A stretch of DNA of 64,000 bases from Asterias amurensis (Eukaryota > Echinodermata > Asteroidea > Forcipulatida > Asteriidae). Where the stretch lies: NCBI RefSeq assembly GCF_032118995.1, contig NC_092665.1:16078012-16142011 (forward strand), in the 5' to 3' direction. A model generated the notes under the pieces. It made no database searches, was not told the DNA's origin, and saw only the letters and a program-made list of their open reading frames with translations. Both the position numbers and the translations under genes were made by a program. Positions 58,696-64,000 of the stretch are shown in pieces (position 1 is the stretch's first letter; each line of letters begins with the position of its first letter).

Positions 58696-58989
58696 GTTTT
58701 GTCTTAGATGCTGGTTGGAGCAAAGTTTTAGTACCGTCTGTAATGGCACGGGGTACGGGTGCGTTATAAGGGAAAGTAATAACAGGTCATAAAAGGCAAA
58801 AACAAAAACACTACCAGTTTATCGTCCGGATTTTTCAAAAAAGAGGAGGATGAGGGCCTTACTATTTACTATTTTCTTTTTTTTCAAGATGGCCGCTTAG
58901 TATTTCAAATCACAGGCCACCAATTCTTCAGTTTGAAATGAACCCATTGCAAACTTATTTTATACCTATTATTTGTTGCATGAGGAGGA

Positions 58990-59810
58990 CCCGTCTTAAC
59001 ACTATTACTGTTATAGTATTAACAGGGTCGGATTTGCTGGTATGTTTTATGAAACAGACGGTTACACATGTTCAATAGCATCATGTTAGACCCAGATAGG
59101 CCAGTGTCCTTTTGAAAAGATGGAGTAAAAAAAATATTTAAAAAAAGATGCGGGCGGGGACGATCAACTTGTGTTTTTTTAAATATTTTATTTGACCTAA
59201 CAGGTCTCTTGTTTCTAAAGTACCAGGAAGTTAGCCTTGACTTTTGTCCTTCATAAAATTAACACTATTACTGTTTAGTGATACCGGGGACGGATTTGTA
59301 GAAAGATTTGCTGGTATGTTTTATGAAACAGACGGTTACACATGTTCAAGAGCATCATGTTAGACCCAGATAGGCCAGTGTCCTTTTGAAAAGATGGAGT
59401 AAAACAAATATTAAAAAAAAGATGCGGGCGGGGACGATCAACTTGTGTTTTTTTAAATATTTTATTTTACCTAACAGGTCTCTTGTTTCTAAAGTACCAG
59501 GAAGTTAGCCTTGACTTTTGTCCTTCATAAAATTAACACTATTACTGTTTAGTGATACCGGGGACGGATTTGTAGAAAGATTTGCTGGTATGTTTTATGA
59601 AACGGACGGTTACACATGTTCAAGAGCATCATGTTAGACCCAGATAGGCCAGTGTCCTTTTGAAAAGATGGAGTAAAAAAAATATTTAAAAAAAGATGCG
59701 GGCGGGGACGATCAACTTGTGTTTTTTTTATGATATTTTATTTGACCTAACAGGTCTCTTGTTTCTAAAGTAGCAGGAAGTTAGCCTTGACTTTTGTCCT
59801 TCATAAAATC
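58990..59810. repeat. 274-bp tandem repeat, three units
   Basis: The anchor TATGTTTTATGAAACAGACG occurs at 59041, 59315 and 59589 (last copy with one change), exactly 274 bp apart. Each unit includes CATCATGTTAGACCCAGATA, GATGCGGGCGGGGACGATC and ACCTAACAGGTCTCTTGTTT. The first unit differs at its start, where the second and third have TAGTGATACCGGGGACGG. No conserved open frame runs through it. Confidence 0.88.
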
Positions 59811-61225
59811 GATTCCTGTTCCTATGCCACTGCTGTGGTAGTTTGACCATTGAGGAAGGTTCCTTCCTTGACATAGTACACAGACGGAGCTTGCTCTGTG
59901 GTTTGACAACGAGTCTATTATAATAGACCATGCAAGGACAAAGTTCAAATTGAGTTCCACGGATTTATGCATAAGCCTATGTTACCCTATTAACTTTGCA
60001 CATCTCACAATCTATAAGATAAAACAACTGTGATGATAAAGAATTAACATTTTTGCAGTCTATGATGCACCACGAATTTCAGAAAATGGCATGGCTATAA
60101 AAGAGCCAGTGAGAAAGATAACTAGTCCTTCCAGCAGTGCAATTTTCAAACTTTTCAAAACGGCTGTCAATGTTTTATAGGAACATAATGGCGCATGACC
60201 TTCAAAAGCTCGTGCGCGTATACAAACATTTCTGCAACTTCTCACTTGGAACCACAAGAGCCCATAACCGAAAAGAACCTGCCATGGCAGGGCTTAGCTG
60301 CTGTGTGATTGTGTGCCAATTGGAATTGGGACAAACGGACAAACCTATTATATAGGCCGGGAGCCCACACAGCCAATATACCGACCACATTGTCGTGGCA
60401 CACTGCAGGACCAACACAGCTAAATGATAGTGTACCAATAAGTTCCATAGTTTGCATGTCAAATCAGAGGTAGAATTGTTTAAGGCACACCCCCATCACC
60501 TCCCGCCGTAGGTACAAATACCAGGATCGTATCACCACAATGTACCCGCTGAAACCATGGTAAGGACAGAACAAGAGCAAGGGTGGCTTCTCTGAATTGT
60601 GCGGGTCCTAGTGTGTAGAGCAATACACAACCTTGCTTCTGCAAGTGAATTCCTACCTAAAAATTCCGAAAGGATCCCAAAAGCACACAGTCATTATATC
60701 AATGGAGTGAACAGGTTTGCTTTTTAAATTGATCAGTTTGGTGTTTTTACACAACATGGATAAACAAAACTTACCTTACGAGGTGAGTGTGTGACGTCAG
60801 TGTGTTGGGCCGTCTGCTTTCAAATGTAGTGTTTGCACAAGATACCCTTACATCAAATGTTTACAAAAGAGTCCTATATAGCTAGGACTTTGTACACGGC
60901 TCAATGAAAGAAAGCATCGAACCATAGCAATTAGGATCCAACGAATGAGGTTGCTGCTGCAGTTATACGTCACGATTTTGAATAAATGGGGAACAAAAAG
61001 GTAAACTGCAAATTTCGCTTTAAAAATTCTTTTGCATTTATTTCTACTCAACTGTATGTGACCCGTGGAGGTAGAAATATATTTCTACATGCCCACGGTG
61101 ATCGACTGTTGTGTCCTGCATGCAAGGACAAGTTATTGACTATCGTACAATGCCACCCTTTTTTGCAAACAAGGTGAAATGGTTTTAATGGAAAGTCACT
61201 CCATAATATCGCAGATCACCCCCAT

Positions 61226-61655
61226 CATGTGCAATCGTGTCCGGGACTATGCAAAAACCGTCCAGTGGACATGTACATGATGCACATGTATGTGCGCGCG
61301 TCAAGCGAGCGTGCATGCACTGAACCTACGTAATGCAGCATGAATATTCACGTATTTTACCGAACACCGAACGGCCGAACATTTCCCATGTCATTCATGA
61401 CATGCACTTATTAGTTAGCTTTTTTAAAAACAAGGGTAAACATGTTCTGTCGACCAAGGGCGTTAAGTTTACTGCAAGGACGGTTTTGCACGGGGCGGAC
61501 AACTGCATATGCAATTATGTCCGGGCGGACACAATTGCATTATGCAGCAGCGTCCGGGCGGACACGATTGCATATGCAAAACCGTCCGGCGGACATTTTT
61601 TTGTAATGTCCTCCGGGTAGTATTGCATAGAGGACATAATTGCATGCGACACCGG
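61226..61655. mobile_element. Family C CpG-rich element, copy 4
   Basis: Same order of blocks as copy 1: GCAATCGTGTCCGGG, then TATGTGCGCGCGTCAAGCGAG, GGCCGAACATTTCCCATG, GGACGGTTTTGCACGGG. It ends ATTGCATGCGACACCGGG. The left terminus is incomplete. Confidence 0.78.
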
Positions 61656-62699
61656 GTTGAATAGCAACAGCGCTCTCAAAGTTCAATATGTGTATGGTCA
61701 CTTACGCTCTAGATGGGGGCCGAACAAAAACGAATTGTATAATTTTAAAAGGGTGCTTACTTGAAAGGTGAGAAAATTATCTCGGGTGCAAACTGCTTAC
61801 CAACCATTAGGACCTGATGAGGTATATCAACTAAGGCAAAAAAACCCAAACAAACAGTTATTTTATGGCCTGACCGATGCTGCCCCCCCCCCCGATCGAC
61901 TAATGCATCTCTTTTAGCTAGCTTAACATATCATACTTTCTCGAACTTCGGTTGATGTGGCATTTTTAAGTCAAATCGTTTTGTTGAGTGAATCCCTCTC
62001 AATGTGATCTAGTTTGCTGTCCTATAATAGTCATTATCCTTCATGTATTTTTTTAGTCCAGACACTCAACATATTATTATATTTTCTTAGTGGACAATAC
62101 ACATCCGAGGAGTGAAGCTCCTGTCATCGTCTAGAATACCAGTAAAATAAATAAGTATGCCCTCTTGGTTTTTATATATCTATATTTATATATTTATGAG
62201 CATCCTGTAATAACAAACTGCAAGCGCGGACAATAAATCCAATAAAAGGCCTAGTTTGAAATGTCTTTGGTCGCATAATAAAATACCAACAAAAACTACA
62301 CAAGTCATAAAAATTCAATTTATGAAGGCCTAATGCGTGCATTTATGTTCGTCTTTTTTTTTTTAATGAACGTTAATTAATTTTTCAAGAAGTTGACCTG
62401 GGAAAAAATATTATTATCAAAAATAGAAAGCCGCCTCGATTTTATTAATTTTGTTTTTGTTTAATGGCAATACGAAAACAAACTGGTTCATAGTTTCTTG
62501 TCAGAAGGGAGAGATTATCAAATAACACTATAATGTTGTTTGTTACTTGTTGCCGGCAAAACTTCGATTTTTAGATGAATAATAATATTACACCTTTGTG
62601 ATTGACAGCCGCTGGCCCCAGGCCCAATCTTCAGCCATTTTTCTCGACCCCTCACTTAATCTAACGTACCAAGAAAAGCTCCCAGAGAACGGCGTTAAA

Positions 62700-62905
62700 G
62701 CTTCCCCGTTGCCAGTTTACGGTGGGTCGAGCTGACTCATCAATGACGCAGCCGTTGTAGGTCGAGATCTCGCATACATTGTGTCGAGTTGTCGAACTTA
62801 GGGCTCAGTAGCCACTCTTGAGACATCTCGACACTCGGTATTTATATTGCAGAGCGTAGCTCGTGTCATGAGTTTGTTGTGTTTGGAACTCGGGAAGGTT
62901 TGTTT
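62700..62905 (+). promoter_or_regulatory. Possible promoter and first exon of a gene to the right
   Basis: CGGTATTTATATTGC looks like a TATA box. GAGCGTAGCTCGTGTCATG follows about 25-40 bp later, and GGAAG|GTTTGT could be a first donor. TGACTCATCAATGACGCAG upstream contains an AP-1-like site (TGACTCA) and a CRE half-site. No protein evidence supports it inside the window. Confidence 0.3.
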
Positions 62906-63216
62906 GAGCTGTAAACTCATTTTTTTTTAGGGAAAGACACGTTTCTTTCATCATTAGATGGGCACAAGATTAAACATTGATTGATAACAACTGCTGCTTT
63001 TTAATGTGGTAAGTTAAGTTTATTTATTATTGTATTACGATTAATTTCTTTTTGCAGTTGGCAGCGAGCAGGTGAGGTAGTTTGGCCTTTGGCTCACGTC
63101 ATCACTGACTAAGTTAGCAGGTGCATGGGCCTACATTTGTACCTCCATGGTAAGTGCATGGAGGTAGATTAGAAGTGTTAGCAGTTAAGTCACTAGTACC
63201 ATGGAGCTAGTACTAG

Positions 63217-63352
63217 TAGGGATAACTTTCCGTATGGCGCCACCACTTTTTCACTCATTTTTACAAAAAGGGATATATCAATCAGGTAAATTAGATACTA
63301 TATTATTTTATTACGAATGAAAAAGTGGTGGCGCCATGCAGAAACTTTTCCA
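63217..63352. mobile_element. Family D foldback element, GGCGCCACCAC ends
   Basis: GGATAACTTTCCGTATGGCG-CCACCACTTTTTCA pairs with TGAAAAAGTGGTGGCGCCAT-GCAGAAACTTTTCC. AGTAG occurs just outside each end. A fragment with the same arm (AAAGTGGTGGCAGGATATGG) follows at about 63525-63570. Confidence 0.7.
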
Positions 63353-63640
63353 CCAGTAGTACTCTACTGGATTGGGTTTTAAGTTTTACCCGAGTCAGCA
63401 TGGTCAGTGCCCGGGTTGTTTACTAAAGTCCTCAACTCAACTCGATCATCATGTGATACAAAGGAATATCTCATTTGACTTGAGTAAATTAACCAGTTAG
63501 TTAGGCCTAATTAATTAACAAATTAAAAAAGTGGTGGCAGGATATGGAAATCCTTCCTTCCAAAAACTAATATTTAAAAAGTTCCAGAATCCATATTCTT
63601 CCATAAAACTGAACGATTCTTCTTGTTTTTATTTCATATA

Positions 63641-64000
63641 TTAAAGCCATTGGACCCTTTCGGTAAACAGTATTGTCCAAGGCCCACACTTTGTGTATCA
63701 CAACTTCTATAACAAATAACAAACCTGTGAAAATTTAGGCTTAATTGGTCATCGGAGTCGGGAGAAAATAACGGGAAAGCCCACCCTTGTATCCGCCCGT
63801 TTCGCCATGTCATGACATGTGTTTAAAATAATCCGTAATCCTCGCTAACGAGAATTGATATTGTTTTACTGTTTTCTCAAAAAGTAAAGCATTTCATGGA
63901 ATATTATTTCAAAAGAAGTCTTTCACCACTACCTACTGTAAACCCTGTAAGTTATTTGTAAATCTGTGATTTTTTTTTTTCTGTACCGAAAGGGTCCAAT
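63641..64000. mobile_element. Family B relative, cut by the window end
   Basis: The left end reads TTAAAGCCATTGGACCCTTTCGG and the window ends in CCGAAAGGGTCCAAT, the inverted terminus lacking its last few bases. Inside, ACAAACCTGTGAAAATTTAG and CACCCTTGTATCC recall family B. It is a sister family with a changed terminus. Confidence 0.75.

Larger units (their letters stand above)
58696..64000. other. Repeat-rich region without a recognised coding exon
   Basis: It holds a 274-bp tandem array (58990-59810), a family C copy (61226-61655), family D pieces (63217-63570) and the left part of a family B relative (63641 to the window end). A donor at 60774 (minus) may mark the HPGD-like 5' exon. Around 62700-62900 a promoter-like stretch has a TATTTATA box and a donor-like GGAAG|GTTTGT near 62900, perhaps the start of a gene to the right. 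Donors at about 63010 and 63072 add to that possibility. Confidence 0.5.

Overview
The window is animal nuclear DNA: every protein gene except one is split by GT-AG introns, noncoding DNA is AT-rich, and the sequence is crowded with short inverted-repeat (foldback/MITE-like) elements. The gene set (DIS3L2, MTHFR, SCO1, SRPRB, cytidine deaminase, a 15-hydroxyprostaglandin-dehydrogenase-like SDR, GT92) together with genes that vertebrates lack (a sulfoquinovosidase-like GH31 enzyme, an IolG-like inositol dehydrogenase, a secreted FAMeT-domain protein) suggests a marine invertebrate deuterostome. I favour an echinoderm, perhaps a sea star, but the species is inferred, not shown. Layout: 20-5542 (+) is the 3' part of DIS3L2. 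9211-13063 (+) is a secreted five-coding-exon sulfoquinovosidase-like glycosidase. 16233-24519 (+) is complete MTHFR. 28596-32003 (-) is SCO1, head-to-head with SRPRB at 32434-34676 (+). 35503-37356 (-) is a small secreted protein with a cysteine-rich PAN/apple-like segment and a FAMeT domain. 38393-39739 (-) is a single-coding-exon GT92 glycosyltransferase. 42167-45755 (+) is an IolG-type oxidoreductase. 47295-51818 (+) is cytidine deaminase, whose first intron uses a GC donor. 53857-58695 (-) is the HPGD-like SDR. From 58.7 to 64 kb there is no recognisable coding exon, only repeats and possible 5' exons of flanking genes. All exon chains were assembled by eye from splice consensus, reading frame and family similarity; each sums to a whole number of codons with compatible intron phases. 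The genes do not form a pathway cluster. Most are ordinary metabolism and housekeeping: RNA decay, folate cycle, cytochrome oxidase copper delivery, ER targeting and pyrimidine salvage. The most distinctive gene is the sulfoquinovosidase-like enzyme, which would release sulfoquinovose from the plant and algal sulfolipid SQDG. It carries both catalytic aspartates and the Arg/Trp of the sulfonate pocket, inside an intron-split gene with a signal peptide. The mobile fraction falls into families: A (three about 390-bp palindromes with TTAA ends), B (three about 380-bp palindromes plus two relatives, TTAA ends), C (four about 420-480-bp CpG-rich elements built of short GTCCG/ATGCAA motifs), D (ends with GGCGCCACCAC or its variants), and a family with 8-bp target duplications and CATAGAG ends that includes a 24-bp remnant. 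Several foldback elements sit within 2-17 bp of splice donors or next to a start codon.
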